Assembly (NCBI GenBank): GCA_945939115.1
Contig: CAMEVC010000005.1
Coordinates: 1-64,000, forward strand
Source of the DNA: an uncultured Eubacterium sp.
Lineage (GTDB): Bacteria > Bacillota > Clostridia > Lachnospirales > Lachnospiraceae
Length of the DNA: 64,000 nucleotides
Direction: 5' to 3'
The notes below the pieces were generated by a model. It saw only the letters and a program-made list of their open reading frames with translations, had not been told where the DNA came from and ran no database searches. Positions 1 to 8,132 of the stretch are shown here, one piece after another (the stretch's first letter is position 1; each line of letters begins with the position of its first letter). The position numbers and the translations under genes are program-made.

Positions 1-806
1 ATCAATCCATCCTGCACTAATGAATATATTATATTGATTCCACGCTGCATTCCCTCTTGTATTCCACGCTGCATACCTTCTTGTATTCCACGCTGCATGC
101 CGCGGTCTTCAAGTCTCTGTGCTACATCACACATATTCTTCACTCCCTTCTTATCAGCCAGTATCTGCTCATATCTGTTGTCGCCTGTCATTACTGACAA
201 AAGCTTTAATACCTCATCTACATGCCTGAACGTTGTTTTATCATCTGGAACATAATTCTTGTTTCTTCGCTTATTCGCAAAGAAATTCGCTACAATCTTA
301 AAATCACTTGTGAACTTATTAATCTGCTCCTTCGACAGCCATGCTATCTCAAATACGTTAATTCTTATATCATTAACATATTCTCCCAGCCCTTCCGGTA
401 TGTTTATTAATGACTTCAGGTTCTTCGGTTCCCTCCATCTGCTCTCTGTACCAAAGTATAACACTAAAGTTATGACCGGTGCTATATTTTTCTTATTATA
501 TTGTCCTCTGTATGATGCTCCTTCATACCCAAACACTCTGACAGGCATTCTTTTCTCAGCCTTCGACTGATTCTCTATGCCAAACATTGCAATTTCAAGA
601 TTTCCATTCTTCCAGTACTTTGCCACATCCCGTTCCTGCTCATGCAGCATTTCTTTGTCATCCTTATACTGTGAATGAACTGTCATATTATAAAGCATAT
701 GTTCATCCACTTCTTTTTTCCCATCAAACAACAATACATTTACTATATCAGCAAATATGTCATTATAATCCTCGAGAATCTTCTCCGTTAAATCCTTCTC
801 TCCCAA
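1..806 (-). CDS. Rpn-family recombination-promoting nuclease / putative transposase (partial, probably frameshifted at its start)
   Basis: My minus-strand translation is open from position 806 off the left edge (about 268 codons, 3' end missing). It carries the hallmark Rpn/YhgA-like block: an early DYNDIFADIVNVLLFDGK stretch, then MFGIENQS followed by RMPVRVFGYEGASYR, which holds the PD-(D/E)XK-type acidic residues of the family. Rpn proteins are DNA endonucleases that promote RecA-independent recombination and occur in many copies in Lachnospiraceae. The C-terminus is a Q-R-G-I/M repeat. The only in-frame start with a good Shine-Dalgarno is TTG at 804-806 (AGGAG, 5 nt upstream). A natural-looking N-terminus sits one frame away (ATG at 844-846 or 826-828, then stop TAG at 820-822), suggesting one extra T at 822-823. 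It may be a pseudogene or be rescued by the TTG. Confidence 0.75.
   Translation of the reverse strand, partial: MGEKDLTEKILEDYNDIFADIVNVLLFDGKKEVDEHMLYNMTVHSQYKDDKEMLHEQERDVAKYWKNGNLEIAMFGIENQSKAEKRMPVRVFGYEGASYRGQYNKKNIAPVITLVLYFGTESRWREPKNLKSLINIPEGLGEYVNDIRINVFEIAWLSKEQINKFTSDFKIVANFFANKRRNKNYVPDDKTTFRHVDEVLKLLSVMTGDNRYEQILADKKGVKNMCDVAQRLEDRGMQRGIQEGMQRGIQEGMQRGINIIYSLVQDGL
37..97 (-). repeat. 24-bp tandem coding repeats
   Basis: Two full 24-bp units (37-60 and 61-84) and a partial third (from 85) share attccacgctgcat and differ by few bases. On the minus strand they encode repeats of the pattern M-Q-R-G-I-Q-E-G in the C-terminal tail of the Rpn-type protein. The 24-bp period keeps the reading frame, so copy-number changes would lengthen or shorten the tail without a frameshift. 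Confidence 0.85.
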
Positions 807-871
807 TTCTTCTCCTATTCTAATTCATTATCGACTTATTCGCCATCCCCTTTTGCGTATCTGTCATAGTT

Positions 872-900
872 AATATATTATAAATATATTTTATTGTCAA
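872..900 (-). promoter_or_regulatory. candidate promoter of the Rpn-type gene
   Basis: On the minus strand TTGACA (895-900) and TATATT (872-877) are separated by 17 nt. The surrounding 100 bases are extremely AT-rich, so a chance match is possible. A start near 865 would leave a short leader before the ATG at 844-846 or the TTG at 804-806. Confidence 0.4.
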
Positions 901-983
901 TAATTTAGATATAGGTATATATAATGTTTTTATTTTAAAAATAAATATCTGATTTATTTTTATTAATTCCTATAAGATTATGC

Positions 984-1025
984 AAAAAGAGCGGATGCCT
1001 TTACGTTTCCGAAAGAACATCCGCC
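984..1025 (-). terminator. Rho-independent terminator after pilT
   Basis: Inverted repeat GCGGATG (991-997) / CATCCGC (1018-1024), followed on the minus strand by TCTTTTTG. It lies 18 bases past the pilT stop codon. The rest of the 807-1042 gap is AT-rich and shows no further gene. Confidence 0.8.
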
Positions 1026-1042
1026 CTTTATTATATAAAACA

Positions 1043-2107
1043 TCAAAATAATTCTGCGACTCTCTTAGCTACATAATTCACATCCTGTGCATAGCCAACA
1101 GCATTTTCCTTATCAATAATTCCCTTATTATACAAGTCAAGCAAAGCATCATCCATAGATATCATTCCTTCTTTCCTGCTTGTCTGGAGAACACTTGATA
1201 TCTGATATGTCTTCGCCTCTCGAATAAGATTCTTAATCGGTATTGTTCCATGCATTACCTCAAATGCAGCTACTCTTCCACGCTTATCTGCAGTCGGAAT
1301 AAGCTGCTGAGAAATAACAGCTTCCAGAACCACAGCAAGCTGAATTCTTATCTGCTGCTGCTGATGTGGAGGGAATACATCAATAACTCGGTCAATTGTT
1401 GCTGCTGCACCGATTGTATGAAGTGTTGACAGCACAAGATGTCCTGTCTCCGCTGCTGTTATAGCTGTGGAAATTGTCTCAAGGTCACGCATCTCTCCAA
1501 CCAGAATAACATCAGGGTCTTCACGCAGAGCCGCACGCAGAGCATCTGCATATGAATGGGTATCAAGTCCTATCTCCCTCTGGTTAATCATGGCTTTTCT
1601 GTGAGTGTGTAAATACTCAATAGGATCCTCCAATGTTATTATATGTGCATTACGCTCATCGTTAATTCTGTCAATCAGAGAAGCAAGTGTAGTAGATTTA
1701 CCAGAACCAGTTGGACCTGTTACAAGAACAAGCCCCCTCTTCTTAGCATATAAATCAATTACTGATTTGGGAACACCCAGGCTTTCCGGTGTCGGTATCT
1801 TTGTTCCTACAATACGCATGGCACATGCAACTGAACCGCGCTGACGGAATACATTAACTCTGTATCTTCCTATATTCGGAACAGAGAATGAAAAATCCAG
1901 TTCTCCCCTGTCCTTAAACATATTCTGTTGTCTGTCATCCATTATATCAAGTATAAGCTTCTCACAGTCCTCCGGAGACAGTTTAGGATAATCAAGATCA
2001 ACAAGCTCTCCGTTAATTCTTACTCTCGGCGGAAGCCCTACAGTGACATGGACATCACTTGCTTTCTTTTCTTTCGCTATTGCTAGCAGCTGCTCCACTG
2101 TAAACAT
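1043..2107 (-). CDS. pilT: type IV pilus retraction ATPase PilT
   Basis: A 354-residue secretion ATPase of the PilT/GspE superfamily. The Walker A GPTGSGKST lies at about 131-139, followed by an Asp-box-like LEDPIEYLH, the Walker B region (DPDVILVGEMRD) and the His box (ETGHLVLSTLHT). Family knowledge: a cytoplasmic hexamer that drives pilus disassembly and retraction. Length matches typical PilT (340-370). ATG start with GGGGG about 8 nt upstream. It follows pilB after 26 bases and the pair ends in a terminator, so pilB-pilT form one transcript. No pilin, pilC or pilMNO genes are in the window, so whether a full pilus is made cannot be judged here. Confidence 0.93.
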   Translation of the reverse strand: MFTVEQLLAIAKEKKASDVHVTVGLPPRVRINGELVDLDYPKLSPEDCEKLILDIMDDRQQNMFKDRGELDFSFSVPNIGRYRVNVFRQRGSVACAMRIVGTKIPTPESLGVPKSVIDLYAKKRGLVLVTGPTGSGKSTTLASLIDRINDERNAHIITLEDPIEYLHTHRKAMINQREIGLDTHSYADALRAALREDPDVILVGEMRDLETISTAITAAETGHLVLSTLHTIGAAATIDRVIDVFPPHQQQQIRIQLAVVLEAVISQQLIPTADKRGRVAAFEVMHGTIPIKNLIREAKTYQISSVLQTSRKEGMISMDDALLDLYNKGIIDKENAVGYAQDVNYVAKRVAELF

Positions 2108-2133
2108 ACATTAATCCCCCATCATGCAGTATT

Positions 2134-3993
2134 CTAATCAATCTGCTCTAACTCAATTTCAACAATATCATTGCTGCTGTCAGATGCACTTCTGTTATCG
2201 GTTTCATTACGTGTAGAAGCCATTATCTTACCATCAGATAAACCATCTTTACCAGAAGATGGTTTCTTTCCTGACTTAGACTGAGCATCATCTTCTTCAG
2301 CCTCATATGTAGCTTTAACCATCTCTGCTATTGTTGTAACACCCTCTTTAACAGCATTGCTGGCTGCCATCTTCAAGGTATTCATTCCCTCGCTGATTGC
2401 CTGTTTCTTAATTGCATCAGCCTCTGCCTTCTTTGAGATAAGTCTCTTGATCGGTGGTGTAATCTTCATAATCTCATATATACCAAGTCTTCCATAGTAT
2501 CCTGTGCCATTACACAGTTTACATCCACATGGTTCATAAATTGTAAATGGTTCATCCGGATCAATGTCTAACATCTGCTTTTCTTCTGCAGTTGCCTCCT
2601 TTGGTATCTTGCAGTCGCAAAGCTTTCTTACAAGTCGCTGTGCAATAATACCAACGAGTGAATCAGCAATAAGGTATGATTCAATACCCATATCTTCAAG
2701 ACGGGCAACAGAACTTGCAGTACTGTTAGTATGAAGTGTACTTACAACAAGGTGACCTGTGATAGATGCTCTTACGGCAATCTCTGCTGTCTCGCCATCT
2801 CGAATCTCACCGATCATAATTATATCCGGATCCTGTCGAAGAATTGATCTAAGTGCTGAAGCAAATGTAAGATTAGCCTTATTATTAACCTGTACCTGAT
2901 TAATTCCATCAATATTAGCCTCGACTGGATCTTCAACTGTTATGATATTAACGTCTTCTGTGTTAAGCTCACTGAGGGCTGTGTAAAGTGTTGTAGATTT
3001 ACCAGAACCTGTCGGTCCTGTTACAAGAATAATTCCATGCGGGTTCTTAAGAATATCATCAAATACCTTAAGGTCAGCCGGTGTAAGTCCAAGTTTGGAT
3101 TTATCAATGTTAAATCCTTCCTTGGACGCAATTCTCATAACGCACTTTTCCCCATATACTGTAGGAAGATTAGATACACGGATATCATATTCTCTTCCAT
3201 CAACATTAGTCGTAATACGGCCATCCTGTGGTTTTCTCTTCTCAGAGATATCCATTCCTGACATAATCTTGATACGTGTTGTAATAGCTCCAAGAAGCGT
3301 ATTATCATATTGGATTATTTCTCTTAAATTACCATCAATTCTGTATCTTACACGAATATCCTTCTCCATAGGCTCAATATGTATATCGGATGCTCTCTGT
3401 CTTACAGCCTGCTCAATTACACTATTAATAAGCTGAACAATAGGTGCATTCTCAATCTCTTCACGTCTCGCCTTATCTTCCTTTGTCTCCTCTTTAGAAA
3501 CCTCGCCCTGCTCTCTCTTATACAGGTCAACAATACTCTGAGCCTGTTTCTGTCCGAATGCCTTATCGAAAAATGCATTGATATCCGAAGCATTAGCAAG
3601 GACAGGCACAACCTGCTTTCCTGTAACAATATTGATATCATCCATTGCAAGGATGTTAGTAGGGTCAGCCATAGCAACTCTTACAGCCCCCGGATTATCT
3701 GGTGCATCTCCCAGTGGCACAAGCGTATACTTTCTCATAATGCTCTCATCAAGCATAGAAAGTATATCTTCGCTGACCTCTGTCTCTCTCATGTCAACGA
3801 AATCAATTCCCAAACTGTCGCATAATGCATCATTGATATCCTTCTGTGAGGCATATCCCAGTGCGATAACCATCTCACCAAGCATTTTCCCCTGCTCTCT
3901 CTGTCTTGAAAGTGCAGTCTGCAACTGATTCTCATCTATAATGCCTTTCTTAACAAGAACGTCACCCAATCTTACTTTCTTTCTAAAATTCAC
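2134..3993 (-). CDS. pilB: type IV pilus assembly ATPase PilB (GspE/PulE family)
   Basis: A 619-residue extension ATPase. Residues 1-150 form an MshEN-type N-terminal domain (GDVLVKKGIID, GEMVIALGYAS). The ATPase core has Walker A GPTGSGKST at 326-334, DPDIIMIGEIRD near 388-399 and the STLHTN His box near 418. A zinc-binding cysteine cluster (C459, C461, C489, C491, C494) is typical of PilB/GspE. The tail after about 575 is Ser/Asp/Lys rich and probably disordered. Start is GTG at 3991-3993 with AGAGG 7 nt upstream. Partner of the retraction ATPase PilT next door; it powers pilin polymerisation at the inner face of the membrane. Confidence 0.93.
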   Translation of the reverse strand: MNFRKKVRLGDVLVKKGIIDENQLQTALSRQREQGKMLGEMVIALGYASQKDINDALCDSLGIDFVDMRETEVSEDILSMLDESIMRKYTLVPLGDAPDNPGAVRVAMADPTNILAMDDINIVTGKQVVPVLANASDINAFFDKAFGQKQAQSIVDLYKREQGEVSKEETKEDKARREEIENAPIVQLINSVIEQAVRQRASDIHIEPMEKDIRVRYRIDGNLREIIQYDNTLLGAITTRIKIMSGMDISEKRKPQDGRITTNVDGREYDIRVSNLPTVYGEKCVMRIASKEGFNIDKSKLGLTPADLKVFDDILKNPHGIILVTGPTGSGKSTTLYTALSELNTEDVNIITVEDPVEANIDGINQVQVNNKANLTFASALRSILRQDPDIIMIGEIRDGETAEIAVRASITGHLVVSTLHTNSTASSVARLEDMGIESYLIADSLVGIIAQRLVRKLCDCKIPKEATAEEKQMLDIDPDEPFTIYEPCGCKLCNGTGYYGRLGIYEIMKITPPIKRLISKKAEADAIKKQAISEGMNTLKMAASNAVKEGVTTIAEMVKATYEAEEDDAQSKSGKKPSSGKDGLSDGKIMASTRNETDNRSASDSSNDIVEIELEQID

Positions 3994-4055
3994 TCTTCAA
4001 CCTCTTTCCGCAGGCTAAATCCCCCCGCTAACGCAAATTTTAATTTATTTCAAAT

Positions 4056-4084
4056 ATTATATCACATAAAGTGGCAATAAACAA
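4056..4084 (-). promoter_or_regulatory. candidate promoter of pilB-pilT
   Basis: On the minus strand TTGTTT (4079-4084), a 17-nt spacer and TATAAT (4056-4061), with TG one base ahead of the -10 (extended -10). It starts just past the stop codon of the upstream gene, giving pilB a leader of about 55 nt and its own transcript. Confidence 0.55.
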
Positions 4085-4088
4085 ACTC

Positions 4089-5270
4089 CTATTTAATATC
4101 TTCGACGGTATAATTATCACTCCTGTTTCCAATGCAGTCTTGATATAAAGCATCCATATCCGTATTACATACATAACGCTTGCTCTCGTTGTCATGTATC
4201 ATATCAAATGTGCCATCCACATTAATATAAGCATTGCTATATGAAAATGCAAAATATACAGTCCGGCTGTCTTCTGAGTCAGAAACAAGTGAAGATGCCA
4301 GAATATATATGTAATTATTGCAGTCTCCCTCAGTACCCTTCTTCTTAAGGAAATATGTTCCAAGAATCTTAGTTTCAGAGCTGGTTTCATTATTGATATG
4401 GTACAGATATGCACTATCTTTTGTAGCTTTATAAAGCATACGGAATGTATTGTCGTTTACCTGTGAATCGATTGTTTCCAACACCTCCTGCTGTACCTGT
4501 TCTAATATTTTCTTACTGATATCAGATACTTTGCTTACATAGCTCGGCAATTTATCTGCTGTATACGAAGCCTCCATATCAGAGGGAAGGAAGCCATGTC
4601 TGGCGATATCTTCATATTCTACATCACATTTTATATTAACTGTATCTCCAAAAGCAATACCGCTGCTTTTATCTGCTGAAAAAGTAATCCCGGAAAGATA
4701 ATCATCATCCCACTGGTTAGTTATCGTGACAGAAGCTTCCGGACTCACGCCGGTAAAAAGGACATCCACTTTATCAAAAAGTTCAATTGATGTTCCTTTG
4801 AGAACTCCTGTTGCCTTTATCTTCTTATATCCCTTTCCCATACTTATTCCAACAGCATCTTCATACTTTTCATCAAACTCGAGATTCACTTTATATGTAT
4901 CCCCGTTTGACACATCTTTTGCGTCGGTTAAGACATTTATTGAAGAGATAAGCATTTTAACATTATAGGACTTGTCCGAATCATCACTCTTTCCCATAAG
5001 CTGCCTGTATAATCCGTCTTTATTAAGTGTAAACACAGGCTTTGCATATCCATTAGCCCCCTCGTAACTTACCGTAATATAATCCCATACATCAAAACGC
5101 TGTGAGCGGATAAACAGAATGACAACAAGAGCTGCAATAACACCTGTTACTGTGATAATTATTCCAACCTTACGTTTCTCAATTGACCTTCCCATAAACT
5201 TTAATTCTTTTTTGAGTTCTTTCCCTATCTTATCTCCACTTACTTTATGTGCAAACTCTTTTACTTCCAT
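4089..5270 (-). CDS. membrane-anchored protein of unknown function
   Basis: 393 residues that I do not recognise as a named family. Visible structure: a basic cytoplasmic N-terminus, one hydrophobic helix at about residues 34-54 (GIIITVTGVIAALVVILFI), then a long hydrophilic, Asp/Ser/Lys-rich extracellular region suggestive of beta-sandwich modules (about 60-250), a helical stretch near 255-300 and a C-terminal part of about 90 residues. The start at 5268-5270 was chosen because GGAG precedes it by a normal distance; the frame is open further upstream but runs into pepP. It sits 13 bases after pepP and before the pilB promoter, so it is probably co-transcribed with pepP. A surface or sensing role is only a guess. 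Confidence 0.7.
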   Translation of the reverse strand: MEVKEFAHKVSGDKIGKELKKELKFMGRSIEKRKVGIIITVTGVIAALVVILFIRSQRFDVWDYITVSYEGANGYAKPVFTLNKDGLYRQLMGKSDDSDKSYNVKMLISSINVLTDAKDVSNGDTYKVNLEFDEKYEDAVGISMGKGYKKIKATGVLKGTSIELFDKVDVLFTGVSPEASVTITNQWDDDYLSGITFSADKSSGIAFGDTVNIKCDVEYEDIARHGFLPSDMEASYTADKLPSYVSKVSDISKKILEQVQQEVLETIDSQVNDNTFRMLYKATKDSAYLYHINNETSSETKILGTYFLKKKGTEGDCNNYIYILASSLVSDSEDSRTVYFAFSYSNAYINVDGTFDMIHDNESKRYVCNTDMDALYQDCIGNRSDNYTVEDIK

Positions 5271-5283
5271 ATAATCTCCTTCT

Positions 5284-7095
5284 CTAAAACGCCTCCGTAG
5301 CCGCAGCAAGCATTTCAAGCTCAGCCCCTTCCATGTGAGGAGAAAGCATCTCATACACTCTCTTATGATACTCATTAATTCTTACTATATCAACAGCGTC
5401 AAGATACTTTACATCAATAAGTTCCCTGTCAATTGGCACCATTGTAAGCGTGTCAAATTTTAAAAATGTGCCATATTCATTATCGCAATCCTTAACACAT
5501 ACCAGCTCATTTTCAATTCTGATTCCGAATTTACCTTCTATGTATACCCCCGGCTCGTCCGAAGTAACCATGCCCTCCTCGATTACTGCAAGGTCATTAT
5601 GACCCGGATTGTGTTTCCATCTGAAACCGTTAGGGCTCTCATGCACATTAAGAAGATAGCCTATTCCATGCCCTGTTCCACACCGGTAATCCATTCCAAT
5701 ATTCCAGAGCGGACCCCTTGCAAGAATATCCAGATTAAATCCTGTGCAGCCCTTCAGAAATCTTGCATTTGCAAGATTGAGCATTCCCTTAAGTGTAAGT
5801 GTAAAATATTTTCTCATCTCATCTGTTACCGGGCCAAGAGCAATTGTTCTCGTAATATCAGTTGTTCCACGAAGATACTGCCCTCCGGAGTCAACAAGAA
5901 GCATCCCCTCCGGCTTAAGAAGTGCTGCATTAGTACTGTCGGCATGATAGTGCATCATCGCTGCATTTTCATTATATGCGCTTATTGTGTCAAAACTAAG
6001 TTCAATAAAATCATCTATCTGACTTCTTAATCCATCAAGATAAGAAGCAGCGTCAGCCTCTGTAATATCTCCCTTTGACACATTTTTCTTGAGCCAGAAT
6101 ATGAATTTCGTAACAGCAACCCCATCGTCCACATGCAGGTTTCTTAAATTACTTACCTCCGTCTCATTCTTTACTGATTTAAGAAGCATTGCCGGATTAT
6201 CTCCAAATACAGGCTCTGCATTCACATTAGAAATAACACTTTCATATATACGCATATTAATACGTTTCCTGTCAATAAGTATTCTTCCTGTAAAAGTCTT
6301 AATATCATCATATATCTGTTCATAAGGTCTTATGTCAACTCCTGCCTCATTAAATATTGACTCTATGTCACTATTAAATCGCTCCCTATCCGCATAGATA
6401 TAAGCCCTGTCCTTAGTTATTGCAGAGAATGCCATAATTACCGGATTACATTCAACATCCCGTCCCCGTATATTGAATGTCCAGCATATGTCGTCAAGAG
6501 TTGTCATAATATGTACATCTGCATTTTTTCTGCCCATCATCTCTCTTATATGGACAAGCTTTTCCTCAATTTCTGCTCCTGTATATTTCTTTTCAAGGTA
6601 AAACGCTTTGCTGTGTGGAAATGCAGCTCTGTTCTCATATATTTTCTCAATGGCATTAAAATCAAAGTCACATCTTCCACCTTTAGATGCCATTAATCCT
6701 GAGAGCTCCAGGCCCATCTGAGCCGGCACAGTTCTTCCATCAAAGCCCATAACCATGTCTTTTCCGGCTACACTTGTGCAATACTCATTCAGATTCATAA
6801 CCCCCGGCGCTCCCACAGCCATAAGTTCAAATCCCGTCCCTTCAATCTGTCTTACGGCCTGTACAAAATATCTTCCATCCGTAAACAGCTTCGCTTCATT
6901 CTGCGTAATTACTGCCGTTCCAGCAGAACCTGTGAATCCTGTAATATATTCTCTCTCTTTAAAATAATCTCCTGCATACTCTGAAATATGATAATCCCCG
7001 GTAACCACAACATAAATATCAATCCCGGTCTCCTTCATAAGCTCCCGCACCTTAGCAAGCCTCTCCCGTATCACCTTATTATCTTTAATCTCCAT
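5284..7095 (-). CDS. Xaa-Pro aminopeptidase (M24B, long form)
   Basis: 603 residues, the length of the three-domain aminopeptidase P family: two creatinase-like N-terminal domains (about 10-300) and the pita-bread M24 domain (about 310-540) plus a C-terminal extension. The five metal ligands are present: D402 and D413 (VDSGGQY, GTTDITR), H476 (GTGHGIG), E514 (SDEPGVY) and E528 (IRIENEL). It removes N-terminal residues that precede proline, using two Mn or other divalent ions, probably in the cytoplasm. The start ATG at 7093-7095 follows GGAGG; upstream sequence in frame is the GC-rich repeat array and is not coding. First gene of a probable two-gene unit with the unknown anchored protein. Confidence 0.92.
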   Translation of the reverse strand: MEIKDNKVIRERLAKVRELMKETGIDIYVVVTGDYHISEYAGDYFKEREYITGFTGSAGTAVITQNEAKLFTDGRYFVQAVRQIEGTGFELMAVGAPGVMNLNEYCTSVAGKDMVMGFDGRTVPAQMGLELSGLMASKGGRCDFDFNAIEKIYENRAAFPHSKAFYLEKKYTGAEIEEKLVHIREMMGRKNADVHIMTTLDDICWTFNIRGRDVECNPVIMAFSAITKDRAYIYADRERFNSDIESIFNEAGVDIRPYEQIYDDIKTFTGRILIDRKRINMRIYESVISNVNAEPVFGDNPAMLLKSVKNETEVSNLRNLHVDDGVAVTKFIFWLKKNVSKGDITEADAASYLDGLRSQIDDFIELSFDTISAYNENAAMMHYHADSTNAALLKPEGMLLVDSGGQYLRGTTDITRTIALGPVTDEMRKYFTLTLKGMLNLANARFLKGCTGFNLDILARGPLWNIGMDYRCGTGHGIGYLLNVHESPNGFRWKHNPGHNDLAVIEEGMVTSDEPGVYIEGKFGIRIENELVCVKDCDNEYGTFLKFDTLTMVPIDRELIDVKYLDAVDIVRINEYHKRVYEMLSPHMEGAELEMLAAATEAF

Positions 7096-7114
7096 AGTAA
7101 TTCCTCCTTCCTTA

Positions 7115-7262
7115 GTGCCCGAGCAACTCACGGTATGCCCGAGCGCAGCAACGGGCACCCCCTACGCCCGAGCGCAGCGATGGGCACCCCTCACGCCCGA
7201 GCGCAGCGATGGGCGCCCCACGCCCAAGCGCAGCAATGGGCACCCCTCACGCCCAAGCGGTT
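7115..7262 (-). repeat. tandem array of GC-rich mini-hairpins
   Basis: Five to six degenerate units of about 26-30 bases, each built on gcccgagcgcagcgatgggc with a connector such as acccctca. Every unit is itself an inverted repeat (TGCCC...GGGCA). The array is far richer in GC than the surrounding AT-rich spacers. It occupies the 5' leader of the aminopeptidase gene and stops just before its ribosome binding site. A plus-strand reading frame exists across it but codes only for low-complexity Ala/Pro/Arg and is rejected as a gene. Confidence 0.8.
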
Positions 7263-7396
7263 GCAGGGCGGGTTTAAAACCGTTGGAAGACGCCGGCACT
7301 TAGTAAGCTGGGTGCAGCCCGTAAGGGCGCACACACAGCGCACTTAGTGTCCGCTGCGTCTGGAATCGAGCGAAAGCGTGTTTTAAACCGCCCTGC
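7263..7396. repeat. GC-rich element bounded by 17-bp inverted repeats
   Basis: Left arm 7263-7280 (GCAGGGCGGGTTTAAAAC) and right arm 7380-7396 (GTTTTAAACCGCCCTGC) pair over 17 bases with one extra G. The roughly 100-base interior is GC-rich, contains the motif GCACTTAGT twice (7296-7304, 7340-7348) and short local hairpins. No protein is evident. With the adjoining hairpin array it fills the whole 312-base gap between sigK and the aminopeptidase. It could be a MITE-like insertion, a structured RNA or a REP-type element. Confidence 0.7.
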
Positions 7397-7407
7397 ACCC
7401 GCGCCCC

Positions 7408-8061
7408 TTAAAGAAGCCTCTCCTCCTGCAACACCCCACGCAGTCTCTCAAGCGCCTTCTTCTCTATCCTGCTCACATAACTTCTGCTTATTCCAAGCAT
7501 ATTAGCAAGCTCATTCTGCGTACATTCTCTATTTCCATAAAGTCCGTAGCGGTACATAAGTATCTCTTTCTCTCTATTACTTAAAACCTTATCTATATTA
7601 TCATAAATACATCTGATTTGCTCAGAAAACATATAATCTTCCACGGCATCCGGACTCTTTCGGTAATCCCCCTCGCCAATTATATCCTTGAGACTTATCT
7701 CATTGCCCTCTTTATCTTTGCCTATAGGTTCATACATAGACACTTCACGTTCCTTTTTCTTATCCTGTCTGAACAACATAAGAACCTCATTGTCTATACA
7801 TTTTGCAGCATATGTGGCAAGCCGCACTTTCCTGTCAGGGTCAAATGAATCAATAGCCTTGATAAGTCCTATCGTTCCAACTGATATCAAATCTTCGTTA
7901 AGATAATCACGTTCAGTAGAGGCATATTTCTTTACTATATGTGCCACAAGCCGCATGTTCTTCTCAATGAGCACGTTTCTTGCGGTTCTGTCACCATGTC
8001 TGCATCTTTCCAGCATTTCCTTTTCTTCCTGTGCCGACAACGGCTTATCAAATGTTTTCAA
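7408..8061 (-). CDS. sigK: RNA polymerase sporulation sigma factor SigK
   Basis: 217 residues of the sigma-70 sporulation subgroup. The N-terminal KPLSAQEEKEMLERC matches mature SigK, region 2 reads NMRLVAHIVKKY and [17 protein letters not shown], then the DKEGNEISL linker and region 4 with ISRSYVSRIEKKALERL. It is the late mother-cell sigma factor for coat and cortex genes in sporulating clostridia. The gene is uninterrupted: no skin-type element. TTG at 8059-8061 is preferred because AGGGG precedes it; an ATG at 8077-8079 has no ribosome binding site. There is no long pro-sequence with the TTG start. The start overlaps a strong terminator (see separate entry), so expression is probably uncoupled from the upstream operon. 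Confidence 0.88.
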   Translation of the reverse strand: MKTFDKPLSAQEEKEMLERCRHGDRTARNVLIEKNMRLVAHIVKKYASTERDYLNEDLISVGTIGLIKAIDSFDPDRKVRLATYAAKCIDNEVLMLFRQDKKKEREVSMYEPIGKDKEGNEISLKDIIGEGDYRKSPDAVEDYMFSEQIRCIYDNIDKVLSNREKEILMYRYGLYGNRECTQNELANMLGISRSYVSRIEKKALERLRGVLQEERLL

Positions 8062-8106
8062 AAAAGCACCCCTACACATTTTTATATATCATATGTGTAA
8101 AGGTGC
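8060..8106 (-). terminator. strong terminator overlapping the sigK start
   Basis: Minus-strand RNA forms a 14-bp stem (8093-8106 with 8066-8079) including two G-U pairs, followed by six U (8060-8065). On the plus strand the two wobble pairs become mismatches, so it is oriented to stop minus-strand transcription from the U32 peptidase operon. The descending arm contains the AGGGG Shine-Dalgarno of sigK, and the U-tract runs into its TTG start. Confidence 0.82.
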
Positions 8107-8132
8107 AGCAAATTGCATATCCATCTGTCTAT

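Noticed and set aside
1-806. Plus-strand frames in the first 800 bases.
   Set aside because: They are shadows of the minus-strand Rpn-type gene, which carries the family motifs.
3037-3825. Overlapping plus-strand frames within pilB.
   Set aside because: Antisense to a clear gene with Walker and zinc motifs; no ribosome sites or domains.
7115-7262. Possible CRISPR array.
   Set aside because: Units abut with short variable connectors and no unique spacers of 30-40 bases; no cas genes nearby.
6988-7347. Plus-strand reading frames across the GC-rich repeats, coding for Ala/Pro/Arg-rich repeats.
   Set aside because: Low-complexity shadow of tandem hairpins, no ribosome binding site, no recognisable domain.
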